This document shows, one piece after another, positions 8,254-21,677 of a DNA stretch of 64,000 bases (position 1 is its first letter; every line of letters begins with the position of its first letter). The notes under the pieces are model-generated. The model made no database searches. It saw only the letters and a list, made by a program, of their open reading frames with translations, and had not been told where the DNA came from. Made by a program: the position numbers and the translations under genes. Source of the stretch: Rhipicephalus microplus (lineage: Eukaryota; Arthropoda; Arachnida; Ixodida; Ixodidae); contig NC_134701.1 in NCBI RefSeq assembly GCF_043290135.1, forward strand, positions 10,688,501-10,752,500, written 5' to 3'.

Positions 8254-11200
8254 TTCTCGTTAAAGCGCATGCAAGCATCGTGAAACCTTAAAGAACGATG
8301 TCATTTAGCGAGATACAGCGTTCTGTACTGCAACCGTCGTAAAACCGCATTAAACAATGTCACTTAGTGAGATGCAGTGTTTTTCACCATTACAAGGCGG
8401 GAACTGCGATATCTATTGTGAAAGCGCATGAAACCGTCGTAATGCTGTAGAGAGCATTGTAAAGTAGCGAGTAAAACGTTTTCTAACGATAGAATGCGAA
8501 GGTTATGTTGAATGAGTTATGGTAATTTAAGCTAGGTAGCGTCGTGAAACCACCAAAAAGGACGTCATCTAACGAGATAGTGTTGTTTTATTGCATGTAC
8601 GAAACTGCAATAGGTGAAATGTTTTGAAAGCACACAAAACGGCATGAACAAGCCAGATACTGCGTGTTGTACCGTTACAAGTGCGAAACTGCTGTATTGT
8701 GATATTCTCGTTAAAGCGCATGCAAGCATCGTGAAACCTAAAAGAACGATGTCATTTAGCGAGATACAGCATTCTGTACTGCAATAAGTTGGTGAAAAAC
8801 ATTGAGTTTATGCAAACATCGTAATTATGAACGAAACAGTGTAATAGAGTGTTTTTAAATCCAAGTGCAAATGTTAGGTTAGGTTAAGATATGAACCGTC
8901 GTAAAACCGCAATAAACAATGTCACTTAGTGAGATGCAGTAATTTTCACCATTACAAGTCGGGAACTGCGATATCTTATGTTAAATCGCATGAAACCGTC
9001 GTAATGTTGTAGAAAGCTTTGTAAAGTAGCGAGTAAAACGTTTTCTAACGATAGAAGTGCGCAGGTTATGTTAGTTTGAGTTATGTTACTTTAAGCTGGG
9101 TAGCGTCGTGAAACCACCAAAAACGACGTCATCTAACGAGATAGTGTTGTTTTATTGCGAGTACAAAACTGCGATAGGCGAAATGATGTGAAAGCACACA
9201 AAACGGCATGAACAAGCCAAATACTGCGTGTTGTACTGTCACAAGAAATAAAATGCTATGTTGTGATATTCTCGTTAAAGCGCATGCAAGCATCGTGAAA
9301 CCTTTAAGAATGATGTCATTTAGCGAGATACAGCGTTCTGTACAGGTTGGTGTAATAGGTTGGTGAAAAACTGTGAGGTCATGCAAAAATCGTAATTGTG
9401 AACGAAACAGTGTAATAGAGCGTTTTGAGATACAAGTGCGAATGTTAGGTTAGGTTAAGATATGAACCGTCGTAAAACCGCATTAAACATTGTCACTTAG
9501 TGAGATGCAGTGTTTTTAACAATTACAAGTCGGGAACTGCGATATCTAATGTGAAAGCGCATGAAACCGTCGTAATGTTGTAGAGAGCATTGTAAAGTAG
9601 CGAGTAAAACGTTTTCTAACGATAGAAGTGCGAAGGTTATTTTAGGTTGAGTTATGTTACTTTAGGCTAGGTAGCGTCGTGAAACCACCATAAAGGACGT
9701 CATCTAACGAGATAGTGTTGTTTTATTGCATGTACGAAACTGCAATAGGTAAAATGTTGTGAGAGCACACAAAACGGCATGAACAAGCCAGATACTGTGT
9801 TTTGTACCGTTACAAGTGCAAAACTGCTGTATTGTGATATTCTCGTTAAAGCGCATGCAAGCATCGTGAAACCTTAAAGAACGATGTCATTTAGCGAGAT
9901 ACAGCGTTCTGTACTGCAACCGTCGTAAAACCGCATGAAACAATGTCACTTAGTGAGATGCAGTGTTTTTCACCATTACAAGTCGGGAACTGCGATATCT
10001 AATGTGAAAGCGCATAAAACCGTCGTAATGTTGTAGAGAGCATTGTAAAGTAGCGAGTAAAACGTTTTCTAACGATAGAAGTGCGAAGGTTATGTTAGGT
10101 TGAGTTATGGTAATTGAAGCTAGGTAGCGTCGTGAAACCACCAAAAAGGACGTCATCTAACGAGATAGTGTTGTTTTATTGCATGTACGAAACTGCAATA
10201 GGTGAAATGTTTTGAAAGCACACAAAACGGCATGAACAAGCCAGATACTGCGTGTTGTACCGTTACAAGTGCGAAACTGCTGTATTGTGATATTCTCGTT
10301 AAAGCGCATGCAAGCATCGTGAAACCTAAAAGAACGATGTCATTTAGCGAGATACAGCATTCTGTACTGCAATAAGTTGGTGAAAAACATTGAGGTTATG
10401 CAAACATCGTAATTATGGACGAAACAGTGCAATAGAGTGTTTTTAAATCCAAGTTCGAATGTTAGGTTAGGTTAAGATATGAACCGTCGTAAAACCGCAA
10501 TAAACAATGTCCCTTAGTGAGATGCAGTAATTTTCACCTTTACAAGTCGGGAACTGCGATATCTTATGTTAAATCGCATGAAACCGTCGTAATGTTGTAG
10601 AAAGCTTTGTAAAGTAGCGAATAAAACGTTTTCTAACGATAGAAGTGCGAAGGTTATGTTAGTTTGAGTTAGTTTAAGCTAGGTAGCGTCGTGAAACCAC
10701 CAAAAACGACGTCATCTAACGAGATGGTGTTGTTTTAATGCGACTACGAAACTGCGATAGGTGAAATATTGTGAAAGGACACAAAACGGCATGAACAAGG
10801 CAGGTACTGCGTGTTGTACCGTTACAAGTGCGAAACGGCTATATTGTGATATTCTCGTGAAAGCGCATGCAAGCATCGTGAAACCTTAACGAACGATGTC
10901 ATTTAGCGAGATACAGCGTTCTGTACTGTAACAAGTTGGTGAAAAACTGTGAGGTCATGCAAATATCCTAAATGTGAACGAAACAGTGTAATAGAGTGTT
11001 TTTAGACCCAAGTGCGAATGTTAGGTTCGGTTAAGATACTAACCGTCGTAAAACCGCAATAAACAATGTCACTTAGTGAGATGCAGTGTTTTTCACCATT
11101 ACAAGTCGGGAACTGCGATATCTTATGTTAAATCGCATGAAACCGTCGTAATTTTGTAGAAAGCATTGTAAAGTAGCGAGTAAAATGTTTTCTGACGATA

Positions 11201-14200
11201 GAAGTGCGAAGATTATGTTAGGTTGAGTTAGTTTAGGCTAGGTAGCGTTGTGAAACCACAGAAAACGACGTCATCTAACGAGATAGTGTTGTTTTATTGC
11301 GACTACGAAACTGCGATAGGTGAAATATTGTGAAAGGACACAAAACGGCATGAACTAGCCAGGTAGTGCGTGTTGTACCGTTACAAGTGCGAAACTGCTA
11401 TATTGTGATATTCTCGTTAAAGCGCATGCAAGCATCGTGAAACCTTAACGAACGATGTCATTTGGCGAGATACAGCGTTCTGTACTGTAACAAGTTGGTG
11501 AAAAACTGTGAGGTCATGCAAATATCCTAAATGTAAACGAAACAGTGTAATAGAGCGTTTTTAGATACAAGTGCGAATGTTAGGTTCGGTTAAGGTATGA
11601 ACCGTCGTAAAACCACATTAAACAATGTCACTTAGTGAGATGCAGTGTTTTTCACCATTACAAGTCGGGAACTGCGATATCTAATGTGAAAGCGCATGAA
11701 ACCGTCGTATCGTTGTAGAGATCATCGTAAAGTAGCGAGTAAAACGTTTTCTAACGATAGAAGTGCGAAGGTTATGTTAGGTTGAGTTATGTTAGTTTAA
11801 GCTAGGTAGCGTCGTGAAACCACCATAAAGGACGTCATCTAACGAGATAGTGTTGTTTTATTGCATGTACGAAACTGCAATAGGTGAAATGTTATGAAAG
11901 CACACAAAACGGCATGAACAAGGCAGATACCGCGTGTTGTACCGTTACAAGTGCGAAACTGCTGTATTTTGATATTCTCGTTAAAGCGCATGCAAGCATC
12001 GTGAAACCCTAAAGAACGATGTCATTTAGCGAGATACAGCGTTCTGTACTGCAACCGTCGTTAAACCGCATTAAACAATGTCATTTAGTGAGATGCAGTG
12101 TTTTTCACAATTACAAGTCGGAAACTGCGATATCTAATGTGAAAGCGCATGAAACCGTCGTAATGTTGTAGAGAGCATTGTAAAGTAGCGAGTAAAACGT
12201 TTTCTAACGATAGAAGTGCGGAGGTTATTTTAGGTTGAGTTATGTAAGTTTAGGCTAGGTAGCGTCGTGAAACCACCATAAAGGACGTCTTCTAACGAGA
12301 TAGTGTTGTTTTATTGCATGTACGAAACTGCAATAGGTGAAATGTTGTGAAAGCACACAAAACGGCATGAACAAGCCAGATACTGCGTTTTGTACCGTTA
12401 CAAGTGCAAAACTGCTGTATTGTGATATTCTCGTTAAAGCGCATGCAAGCATCGTGAAACCTTAAAGAACGATGTCATTTAGCGAGATACAGCGTTCTGT
12501 ACTGCAACCGTCGTAAAACCGCATTAAACAATGTCACTTAGTGAGATGCAGTGTTTTTCACCATTACAAGTCGGGAACTGCGATATCTATTGTGAAAGCG
12601 CATGAAACCGTCGTAATGCTGTAGAGAGCATTGTAAAGTAGCGAGTAAAACGTTTTCTAACGATAGAATGCGAAGGTTATGTTAGGTTGAGTTATGGTAA
12701 TTTAAGCTAGGTAGCGTCGTGAAACCACCAAAAAGGACGTCATCTAACGAGATAGTGTTGTTTTATTGCATGTACGAAACTGCAATAGGTGAAATGTTTT
12801 GAAAGCACACAAAACGGCATGAACAAGCCAGATACTGCGTGTTGTACCGTTACAACTGCGAAACTGCTGTATTGTGATATTCTCGTTAAAGCGCATGCAA
12901 GCATCGTGAAACCTAAAAGAACGATGTCATTTAGCGAGATACAGCATTCTGTACTGCAATAAGTTGGTGAAAAACATTGAGTTTATGCAAACATCGTAAT
13001 TATGAACGAAACAGTGTAATAGAGTGTTTTTAAATCCAAGTGCGAATGTTAGGTTAGGTTAAGATATGAACCGTCGTAAAACTGCAATAAACAATGTCAC
13101 CTAGTGAGATGCAGTAATTTTCACCATTACAAGTCGGGAACTGCGATATCTTATGTTAAATCGCATGAAACCGTCGTAATGTTGTAGAAGGCTTTGTAAA
13201 GTAGCGAGTAAAACGTTTTCTAACGATAGAAGTGCGAAGGTTATGTTAGTTCGAGTTAGTTTAAGCTAGGTAGCGTCGTGAAACCACCAAAAACGACGTC
13301 ATCTAACGAGATGGTGTTGTTTTATTGCGACTACGAAACTGCGATAGGTGAAATATTGTGAAAGGACACAAAACGGCATGAACAAGCCAGGTACTGCGTG
13401 TTGTACCGTTACAAGTGCGAAACGGCTATATTGTGATATTCTCGTTAAAGCGCATGCAAGCATCGTGAAACCTTAACGAACGATGTCATTTAGCGAGATA
13501 CAGCGTTCTGTTCTGTAACAAGTTGGTGAAAAACTGTGATGTCATGCAAATATCCTAAATGTGAACGAAACAGTGTAATAGAGCGTTTTCAGATACAAGT
13601 GCGAATGTTAGGTTCGGTTAAGGTATGAACCGTCTTAAAACCGCATTAAACAATGTCACTTAGTGAGATGCAGTGTTTTTCACCATTACAAGTCGGGAAC
13701 TGCGATATCTAATGTGAAAGCGCATGAAACCGTCGTATCGTTGTAGAGATCATTGTAAAGTAGCGAGTAAAACGTTTTCTAACGATAGAAGTGCGAAGGT
13801 TATGTTAGGTTGAGTTATGTTAGTTTAAGCTAGGTAGCGTCGTGAAACCACCAAAAAGGACGTCATCTAACGAGATAGTGTTGTTTTATTGCATGTACGA
13901 AACTGCAATAGGTGAAATGTTATGAAAGCACACAAAACGGCATGAACAAGCCAGATACCGCGTGTTGTACCGTTACAAGTGCGAAACTGCTGTATTGTGA
14001 TATTCTCGTTAAAGCGCATGCAAGCATCGTGAAACCCTAAAGAACGATGTCATTTAGCGAGATACAGCGTTCTGTACTGCAACCGTCGTTAAACCGTGTT
14101 AAACAATGTCATTTAGTGAGATGCAGTGTTTTTCACAATTACAAGTCGGAAACTGCGATATCTAATGTGAAAGCGCATGAAACCGTCGTAATGTTGTAGA

Positions 14201-17200
14201 GAGCATTGTAAAGTAGCGAGTAAAACGTTTTCTAACGATAGAAGTGCGAAGGTTATTTTAGGTTGAGTTATGTTAGTTTAGGCTAGGTAGCGTCGTGAAA
14301 CCACCATGAAGGACGTCATCTAACGAGATAGTGTTGTTTTATTGCATGTACGAAACTGCAATAGGTGAAATGTTGTGAAAGCACACAAAACGGCATGAAC
14401 AAGGCAGATACTGCGTGTTGTACCGTTACAAGTGCGAAACTGCTGTATTGTAATATTCTCGTTAAAGCGCATGCAAGCATCGTGAAACCTAAAAGAACGA
14501 TGTCATTTAGCGAGATACAGCATTCCGTACTGCAATAAGTTGGTGAAAAACTGTGAGGTTATGCCAACATCGTAATTATGAACGAAACAGTGTAATAGAG
14601 TGTTTTTAGACCCAAGTGCGAATGTTAGGTTCGGTTAAGATACTAACCGTCGTAAAACCGCAATAAACAATGTCACTTAGTGAGATGCAGTGTTTTTCAC
14701 CATTACAAGTCGGGAACTGCGATATCTTATGTTAAATCGCATGAAACCGTCGTAATTTTGTAGAAAGCATTGTAAAGTAGCGAGTAAAATGTTTTCTAAC
14801 GATAGATGTGCGAAGATTATGTTAGGTTGAGTTAGTTTAGGCTAGGTAGCGTTGTGAAACCACAGAAAACGACGTCATCTAACGAGATAGTGTTGTTTTA
14901 TTGCGACTACGAAACTGCGATAGGTGAAATATTGTGAAAGGACACAAAACGGCATGAACTAGCCAGGTAGTGCGTGTTGTACCGTTACAAGTGCGAAACT
15001 GCTATATTGTGATATTCTCGTTAAAGCGCATGCAAGCATCGTGAAACCTTAACGAACGATGTCATTTGGCGAGATACAGCGTTCTGTACTGTAACAAGTT
15101 GGTGAAAAACTGTGAGGTCATGCAAATATCCTAAATGTAAACGAAACAGTGTAATAGAGCGTTTTTAGATACAAGTGCGAATGTTAGGTTCGGTTAAGGT
15201 ATGAACCGTCGTAAAACCACATTAAACAATGTCACTTAGTGAGATGCAGTGTTTTTCACCATTACAAGTCGGGAACTGCGATATCTAATGTGAAAGCGCA
15301 TGAAACCGTCGTATCGTTGTAGAGATCATCGTAAAGTAGCGAGTAAAACGTTTTCTAACGATAGAAGTGCGAAGGTTATGTTAGGTTGAGTTATGTTAGT
15401 TTAAGCTAGGTAGCGTCGTGAAACCACCAAAAAGGACGTCATCTAACGAGATAGTGTTGTTTTATTGCATGTACGAAACTGCAATAGGTGAAATGTTATG
15501 AAAGCACACAAAACGGCATGAACAAGGCAGATACCGCGTGTTGTACCGTTACAAGTGCGAAACTGCTGTATTTTGATATTCTCGTTAAAGCGCATGCAAG
15601 CATCGTGAAACCCTAAAGAACGATGTCATTTAGCGAAATACAGCGTTCTGTACTGCAACCGTCGTTAAACCGCATTAAACAATGTCATTTAGTGAGATGC
15701 AGTGTTTTTCACAATTACAAGTCGGAAACTGCGATATCTAATGTGAAAGCGCATGAAACCGTCGTAATGTTGTAGAGAGCATTGTAAAGTAGCGAGTAAA
15801 ACGTTTTCTAACGATAGAAGTGCGGAGGTTATTTTAGGTTGAGTTATGTAAGTTTAGGCTAGGTAGCGTCGTGAAACCACCATAAAGGACGTCTTCTAAC
15901 GAGATAGTGTTGTTTTATTGCATGTACGAAACTGCAATAGGTGAAATGTTGTGAAAGCACACAAAACGGCATGAACAAGCCAGATACTGCGTTTTGTACC
16001 GTTACAAGTGCAAAACTGCTGTATTGTGATATTCTCGTTAAAGCGCATGCAAGCATCGTGAAACCTTAAAGAACGATGTCATTTAGCGAGATACAGCGTT
16101 CTGTACTGCAACCGTCGTAAAACCGCATTAAACAATGTCACTTAGTGAGATGCAGTGTTTTTCACCATTACAAGTCGGGAACTGCGTTATCTATTGTGAA
16201 ACCGCATGAAACCGTCGTAATGCTGTAGAGAGCATTGTAAAGTAGCGAGTAAAACGTTTTCTAACGATAGAATGCGAAGATTATGTTAGGTTGAGTAATG
16301 GTAATTTGAGCTAGGTAGCGTCGTGAAACCACCAAAAAGGACGTCATCTAACGAGATAGTGTTGTTTTATTGCATGTACGAAACTGCAATAGGTGAAATG
16401 TTGTGAAAGCACACAAAACGGCATGAACAAGCCAGATACTACGTGTTGTACCGTTACAAGTGCGAAACAGCTATATTGTGATATTCTCGTTAAAGCGCAT
16501 GCAAGCATCGTGAAACCTTAACGAACGATGTCATTTAGCGAGATACAGCGTTCTGTACTGTAACAAGTTGGTGAAAAACTGTGATGTCATGCAAATATCC
16601 TAAATGTGAACGAAACAGTGTAATAGAGCGTTTTCAGATACAAGTGCGAATGTTAGGTTCGGTTAAGGTATGAACCGTCGTAAAACCGCATTAAACAATG
16701 TCACTTAGTGAGATGCAGTGTTCTTCACCATTACAAGTCGGGAACTGCGATATGTAATGTGAAAGCGCTTGCAACCGTCGTAATGTTGTAGAAAGCAATG
16801 TAAAGTAGCGAGTAAAACATTTTCTAACGATAGAAGTGCGAAGGTTATGTTAGGTTGAGTTATGTTAATTTAAGCTAGGTAGCGTCGTGAAACCACCAAA
16901 AAGGACGTCATCTAACGAGATAGTGTTGTTTTATTGCATGTACGAAACTGCAATAGGTGAAATGTTGTGAAAGCACACAAAACGGCATGAACAAGCCAGA
17001 TACTACGTGTTGTACCGTTACAAGTGCGAAACAGCTATATTGTGATATTCTCGTTAAAGCGCATGCAAGCATCGTGAAACCTAAAAGAACGATGTCAATT
17101 AGCGAGATACAGCATTCTGTACTGCAATAAGTTGGTGAAAAACTGTGAGGTTATGCAAACATCGTAATTAGGAACGAAACAGTGTAATAGAGCGTTTTTA

Positions 17201-20200
17201 TATACAAGTGCGAATGTTATGTTAGGTTAAGATATTACCGTCGTAAAACCGCTTTTCACAATGTCACTTAGTGAGATGCCGTGTTCTTCATCATTACAAG
17301 TCGGGAACTGCGATATGTAATGTGAAAGCGCTTGCAACCGTCGTAATTTTGTAGAAAGCAATGTAAAGTAGCGAGTAAAACGTTTTCTAACGATAGAAGT
17401 GCGCAGGTTATGTTAGTTTGAGTTATGTTACTTTAAGCTGGGTAGCGTCGTGAAACCACCAAAAATGACGTCATCTAACGAGATAGTGTTGTTTTAATGC
17501 GAGTACAAAACTGCGATAGGCGAAATGATGTGAAAGCACACAAAACGGCATGAACAAGCGAAATACTGCGTGTTGTACCGTCACAAGAAAGAAACTGCTA
17601 TGTTGTGATATTCTCGTTAAAGCGCATGCAAGCATCGTGAAACCTTTAAGAATGATGTCATTTAGCGAGATACAGCGTTCTGTACAGGTTGGTGTAATAG
17701 GTTGGTGAAAAACTGTGAGGTCATGCGAAAATCGTAATTGTGAACGAAACAGTGTAATAGAGCGTTTTGAGATACAAGTGCGAATGCTAGGTTAGGTTAA
17801 GATATCAACCGTCGTAAAACCGCATTAAACAATGTCACTTAGTGAGATGCAGTGTTTTTCACAATTACAAGTCGGGAACTGCGATATCTAATGTGAAAGC
17901 GCATGAAACCGTCGTATCGTTGTAGAGATCATTGTAAAGTAGTGAGTAAAATGTTTTCTAACGATAGAAGTGCGAAGGTTATGTTAGGTTGAGTTATGTT
18001 AGTTTAAGCGAGGTAGCGTCGTGAAACTACCAAAAAGGACGTCATCTAACGAGACAGTGTTGTTTTATTGCATGTACGAAACTGCAATGGGTGAAATGTT
18101 ATGAAAGCACACAAAACGGCATGAACAAGCCAGATACCGCGTGTTGTACCGTTACAAGTGCGAAACTGCTGTATTGTGATATTCTCGTTAAAGCGCATGT
18201 AAGCATCGTGAAACCCTAAAGAACGATGTCATTTAGCGAGATACAGCGTTCTGTACTGCAACCGTCGTTAAACCGCATTAAACAATCTCATTTAGTGAGA
18301 TGCAGTGTTTTTCACAATTACAAGTCGGAAACTGCGATATCTAATGTGAAAGCGCATGAAACCGTCGTAATGTTGTAGAGAGCATTGTAAAGTAGCGAGT
18401 AAAACGTTTTCTAACGATAGAAGTGCGAAGGTTATTTTAGGTTGAGTTATGTTAGTTTAGGCTAGGTAGCGTCGTGAAACCACCATAAAGGACGTCATCT
18501 AACGAGATAGTGTTGTTTTATTGCATGTACGAAACTGCAATAGGTGAAATGTTGTGAAAGCACACAAAACGGCATGAACAAGCCAGATACTGCGTTTTGT
18601 ACCGTTACAAGTGCAAAACTGCTGTATTGTGATATTCTCGTTAAAGCGCATGCAAGCATCGTGAAACCTTAAAGAACGATGTCATTTCGCGAGATACAGC
18701 GTTCTGTACTGCAACCGTCGTAAAACCGCATGAAACAATGTCACTTAGTGAGATGCAGTGTTTTTCACCATTACAAGTCGGGAACTGCGATATCTAATGT
18801 GAAAGCGCATGAAACCGTCGTAATGTTGTAGAGAGCATTGTAAAGTAGCGAGTAAAACGTTTTCTAACGATAGAAGTGCGAAGGTTATGTTAGGTTGAGT
18901 TATGGTAATTTAAGCTAGGTAGCGTCGTGAAACCACCAAAAAGGACGTCATCTAACGAGATAGTGTTGTTTTATTGCATGTACGAAACTGCAATAGGTGA
19001 AATGTTTTGAAAGCACACAAAACGGCATGAACAAGCCAGATACTGCGTGTTGTACCGTTACAAGTGCGAAACTGCTGTATTGTGATATTCTCGTTAAAGC
19101 GCATGCAAGCATCGTGAAACCTAAAAGAACGATGTCATTTAGCGAGATACAGCATTCTGTACTGCAATAAGTTGGTGAAAAACATTGAGGTTATGCAAAC
19201 ATCGTAATTATGAACGAAACAGTGTAATAGAGTGTTTTTAAATCCAAGTGCGAATGTTAGGTTAGGTTAAGATATGAACCGTCGTAAAACCGCAATAAAC
19301 AATGTCCCTTAGTGAGATGCAGTAATTTTCACCATTACAAGTCGGGAACTGCGATATCTTATGTTAAATCGCATGAAACCGTCGTAATGTTGTAGAAAGC
19401 TTTGTAAAGTAGCGAGTAAAACGTTTTCTAACGATAGAAGTGCGAAGGTTATGTTAGTTTGAGTTAGTTTAAGCTAGGTAGCGTCGTGAAACCACCAAAA
19501 ACGACGTCATCTAACGAGATGGTGTTGTTTTATTGCGACTACGAAACTGCGATAGGTGAAATATTGTGAAAGGACACAAAACGGCATGAACAAGCCAGGT
19601 ACTGCGTGTTGTACCGTTACAAGTGCGAAACGGCTATATTGTGATATTCTCGTGAAAGCGCATGCAAGCATCGTGAAACCTTAACGAACGATGTCATTTA
19701 GCGAGATACAGTGTTCTGTACTGTAACAAGTTGGTGAAAAACTGTGAGGTCATGCAAATATCCTAAATGTGAACGAAACAGTGTAATAGAGCGTTTTCAG
19801 ATACAAGTGCGAATGTTAGGTTCGGTTAAGGTATGAACCGTCGTAAAACCGCATTAAACAATGTCACTTAGTGAGATGCAGTGTTTTTCACCATTACAAG
19901 TCGGGAACTGCGATATCTAATGTGAAAGCGCATGAAACCGTCGTATCGTTGTAGAGATCATTGTAAAGTAGCGAGTAAAACGTTTTCTAACCATAGAAGT
20001 GCGAAGGTTATGTTAGGTTGAGTTATGTTAGTTTAAGCTAGGTAGCGTCGTGAAACCACCAAAAAGGACGTCATCTAACGAGATAGTGTTGTTTTATTGC
20101 ATGTACGAAACTGCAATAGGTGAAATGTTATGAAAGCACACAAAACGGCATGAACAAGCCAGATACCGCGTGTTGTACCGTTACAAGTGCGAAACTGCTG

Positions 20201-21590
20201 TATTGTGATATTCTCGTTAAAGCGCATGCAAGCATCGTGAAACCTAAAAGAACGATGTCATTTAGCGAGATACAGCATTCCGTACTGCAATAAGTTGGTG
20301 AAAAACTGTGAGGTTATGCAAACATCGTAATTATGAACGAAACAGTGTAATAGAGTGTTTTTAGACCCAAGTGCGAATGTTAGGTTCGGTTAAGATACTA
20401 ACCGTCGTAAAACCGCAATAAACAATGTCACCTAGTGAGATGCAGTGTTTTTCACCATTACAAGTCGGGAACTGCGATATCTTATGTTAAATCACATGAA
20501 ACCGTCGTAATTTTGTAGAAAGCATTGTAAAGTAGCGAGTAAAATGTTTTCTAACGATAGAAGTGCGAAGATTATGTTAGGTTGAGTTAGTTTAGGCTAG
20601 GTAGCGTCGTGAAACCACAAAAAACGACGTCATCTAACGAGATAGTGTTGTTTTATTGCGACTACGAAACTGCGATAGGTGAAATATTGTGAAAGGACAC
20701 AAAACGGCATGAACTAGCCAGGTAGTGCGTGTTGTACCGTTACAAGTGCGAAACTGCTATATTGTGATATTCTCGTTAAAGCGCATGCAAGCATCGTGAA
20801 ACCTTACCGAACGATGTCATTTGGCGAGATACAGCGTTCTGTACTGTAACAAGTTGGTGAAAAACTGTGAGGTCATGCAAATATCCTAAATGTAAACGAA
20901 ACAGTGTAATAGAGCGTTTTTAGATACAAGTGCGAATGTTAGGTTCGGTTAAGGTATGAACCGTCGTAAAACCGCATTAAACAATGTCACTTAGTGAGAT
21001 GCAGTGTTTTTCACCATTACAAGTCGGGAACTGCGATATCTAATGTGAAAGCGCATGAAACCGTCGTATCGTTGTAGAGATCATCGTAAAGTAGCGAGTA
21101 AAACGTTTTCTAACGATAGAAGTGCGAAGGTTATGTTAGGATGAGTTATGTTAGTTTAAGCTAGGTAGCGTCGTGAAACCACCAAAAAGGACGTCATCTA
21201 ACGAGATAGTGTTGTTTTATTGCATGTACGAAACTGCAATAGGTGAAATGTTATGAAAGCACACAAAACGGCATGAACAAGCCAGATACCGCGTGTTGTA
21301 CCGTTACAAGTGCGAAACTGCTCTATTGTGATATTCTCGTTAAAGCGCATGCAAGCATCGTGAAACCCTAAAGAACGATGTCATTTAGCGAGATACAGCG
21401 TTCTGTACTGCAACCGTCGTTAAACCGCATTAAACAATGTCATTTAGTGAGAGGCAGTGTTTTTCACAATTACAAGTCGGAAACTGCGATATCTAATGTG
21501 AAAGCGCATGAAACCGTCGTAATGTTGTAGAGAGCATTGTAAAGTAGCGAGTAAAACGTTTTCTAACGATAGAAGTGCGAAGGTTATTTT

Positions 21591-21601
21591 AGGTTGAGTT
21601 A
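21591..21601. repeat. LINE-B target-site duplication, left copy
   Basis: aggttgagtta matches aggttgagtaa at 27120-27130 at 10 of 11 positions. The uninterrupted version is present at 34983-34993 in a paralogous monomer, which supports this as the target site. Confidence 0.8.
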
Positions 21602-21628
21602 GGTAGGTAGGTAGGTATAAACTTTATT
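21602..21628 (-). repeat. LINE-B 3' tail and polyadenylation signal
   Basis: Four ggta units on the plus strand (tacc on the element strand) close the element next to the target duplication, with AATAAA at 21623-21628 on the element strand. The tail resembles the telomere-like motif of the target. Confidence 0.75.
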
Positions 21629-21677
21629 TTTCCTTTGTAAAGGAAAGGTGCAATGGAAGAGAGATGAGGAGAGATTG

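Larger units (their letters stand above)
6117..21590. repeat. satellite array, left domain (long and short monomers, irregular order)
   Basis: Continuous head-to-tail satellite. The ruler motif attctcg occurs at 6672, 7237, 7800, 8253, 8704, 9268, 9839, 10292, 10851, 11410, 11974, 12427, 12879, 13438, 14002, 14455, 15014, 15578, 16031, 16483, 17047, 17610, 18181, 18634, 19087, 19646, 20210, 20769 and 21333. Intervals are either 558-571 or 451-453 bp. Two short monomers in a row recur (for example 7800-8704, 11974-12879, 15578-16483 and 18181-19087). A 7-monomer block repeats at an offset of 3604 bp (around 12.4 kb and 16.0 kb). Small open frames here are antisense readings of the monomer. No gene is supported. 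Confidence 0.96.

Noticed and set aside
9129..16056. Small minus-strand open frames in satellite (9129-9386, 9950-10156, 12255-12452, 15859-16056)
   Set aside because: They are antisense readings of monomers. Two of them are identical only because the 3604-bp block is repeated. No domain, no gene structure, and the frame breaks in other monomers.
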